From contig CALBNS010000112.1 of the NCBI GenBank assembly GCA_937896665.1, forward strand, positions 1 through 6,084: DNA of 6,084 nt. The letters are read 5' to 3'. Source of the DNA: an uncultured Clostridia bacterium (GTDB lineage: Bacteria > Bacillota > Clostridia > Lachnospirales > Lachnospiraceae). Made by a program: the position numbers and the translations under genes. Under the pieces are notes generated by a model that saw nothing but the letters and a program-made list of their open reading frames with translations, was not told the DNA's origin and did no database searches. This document shows positions 5,775 through 6,084 of the stretch, in pieces; position 1 is the stretch's first letter; each line of letters opens with the position of its first letter.

Positions 5775-6016
5775 TTTTTTAAAATTTCGTATCTTTCTTT
5801 ATAATCTTCCTTGGTTAGTTCTCCTTGTTTTGGTCGACCTCGCTTCTTTCCAATGCGAAGGTGTTTGACGTTGTAATCCCACATATATATCGTGTCTACA
5901 GGAACATCATATTCTTTTGCTAGATTAGTTGCTATTTCACCGTTCCAATACTTTTCAAGTATTTCTTCTCTTAATTCGGAAGAATACTTTTTAAACTTTT
6001 GACCTTTTCTTGCCGT
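5735..6016 (-). pseudogene. IS3-family orfA (helix-turn-helix), start codon mutated to ACG
   Basis: The frame of 93 residues reads (T)ARKGQKFKKYSSELREE, then LAKEYDVPVDTIYMW (helix-turn-helix), then KKRGRPKQGELTKEDYKER and a Leu-zipper-like YEILKKYQAFLQ. This is the usual IS3 OrfA that binds the element's ends and supplies the N-terminal part of OrfAB. A perfect AGGAGG (minus strand, 6030-6025) lies 8 nt before an ACG codon (6016-6014), where relatives have ATG. There is no ATG, GTG or TTG in frame between the upstream TAG and an internal ATG about 45 codons in. I infer an ATG-to-ACG mutation that greatly lowers or abolishes expression; weak ACG initiation is not excluded. Confidence 0.82.
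5774..5780 (-). promoter_or_regulatory. A7 slippery site for programmed -1 frameshift (orfAB)
   Basis: On the minus strand orfA reads TTA AAA AAA TAC, so the heptamer A AAA AAA is correctly phased for tandem -1 slippage. After slipping, the frame continues as ATA CCA GGC CTT into orfB. IS3 elements make their active OrfAB transposase this way. Confidence 0.75.
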
Positions 6017-6034
6017 ATAAAAAACCTCCTAATG

Positions 6035-6076
6035 AAAGGTACCCCAAATCCTAGACATTAGGAAAGGGGTACCTTT
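6035..6076. repeat. long hairpin at the IS3 5' end, upstream of orfA
   Basis: AAAGGTACCCC (6035-6045) is the exact inverse of GGGGTACCTTT (6066-6076), with a second short pairing CCTA (6050-6053) with TAGG (6059-6062). The hairpin sits just before the orfA Shine-Dalgarno sequence (AGGAGG, 6030-6025). On the + strand it is followed by T5, so it could also terminate incoming transcription. Such terminal structures commonly protect IS elements from activation by outside transcripts. Confidence 0.65.
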
Positions 6077-6084
6077 TTCTATGA

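Larger units (their letters stand above)
3265..6084 (-). mobile_element. IS3-family insertion sequence (IS150-like), interrupted and degenerate
   Basis: A two-gene IS3-type element lies on the minus strand: a helix-turn-helix orfA (6016-5735), an A7 slippage site, and a DDE orfB split by an IS110 element. The 3' (left) end is marked by TGAAGTGAACCCC followed by AAATCGGACA from 3265, of the usual IS3 TG...ACCCC...GACA type. The 5' (right) end lies within or just past 6036-6084, where GGTACCCC recurs. I cannot place the right tip exactly and see no convincing target duplication. Without the 1614-bp insertion the element would be about 1.2 kb, normal for the family. Three lesions make it non-autonomous. 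Confidence 0.75.

Overview
The window is AT-rich with standard-code stops (TGA is used as a stop, TGG for Trp). Purine-rich Shine-Dalgarno sequences precede the transposase genes, and the rRNA methyltransferase fragment is of the RlmCD type. This suggests a low-GC Bacillota (or a related Erysipelotrichia/Acholeplasma-like) genome. The window is an accessory region: pieces of four mobile or broken loci surround one intact two-gene cassette.

Layout. 1-157 (-) holds a truncated 23S rRNA uracil methyltransferase (RlmCD-like) that runs off the left edge. It abuts 158-617 (+), the C-terminal remnant of an IS110-family recombinase. 707-3209 (+) is a two-gene unit with 1 nt between the genes: a 343-aa membrane/glycine-zipper protein, then a 489-aa protein with a possible D...QxK nuclease-like motif followed by Gly/Ala-rich hydrophobic segments. 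I recognise neither gene; the pair is the best candidate here for an undescribed effector or defence module. From about 3265 to the right edge lies an IS3-family element on the - strand. It carries three independent lesions: an ACG where the orfA start codon should be, a TAA inside orfB, and insertion of an IS110-family element (3564-5177, +) at the codon for the second catalytic Asp of orfB.

The most informative part is the inserted IS110 element. Its exact ends can be read because removing 3564-5177 restores the IS3 reading frame perfectly (Leu-His-Arg-Asp-Gln-Gly). The core dinucleotide is TC. Its 307-nt 5' non-coding region holds what looks like a complete bridge RNA. A target-binding loop (3711-3755) has left and right guides that match the IS3 insertion site (7/8 plus a wobble on the left, 8/9 on the right). 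A donor-binding loop (about 3764-3839) has a left guide matching the element's own right end. The two element ends, when joined in a circle, would create a sigma70-type promoter (TTGCAA - 18 nt - TATCAT) to transcribe that RNA. The recombinase (3871-5079) keeps the DEDD residues D11, E65, D107, D110 and a candidate catalytic Ser320. The element therefore looks intact, with its RNA guides and its real target both visible in one window.
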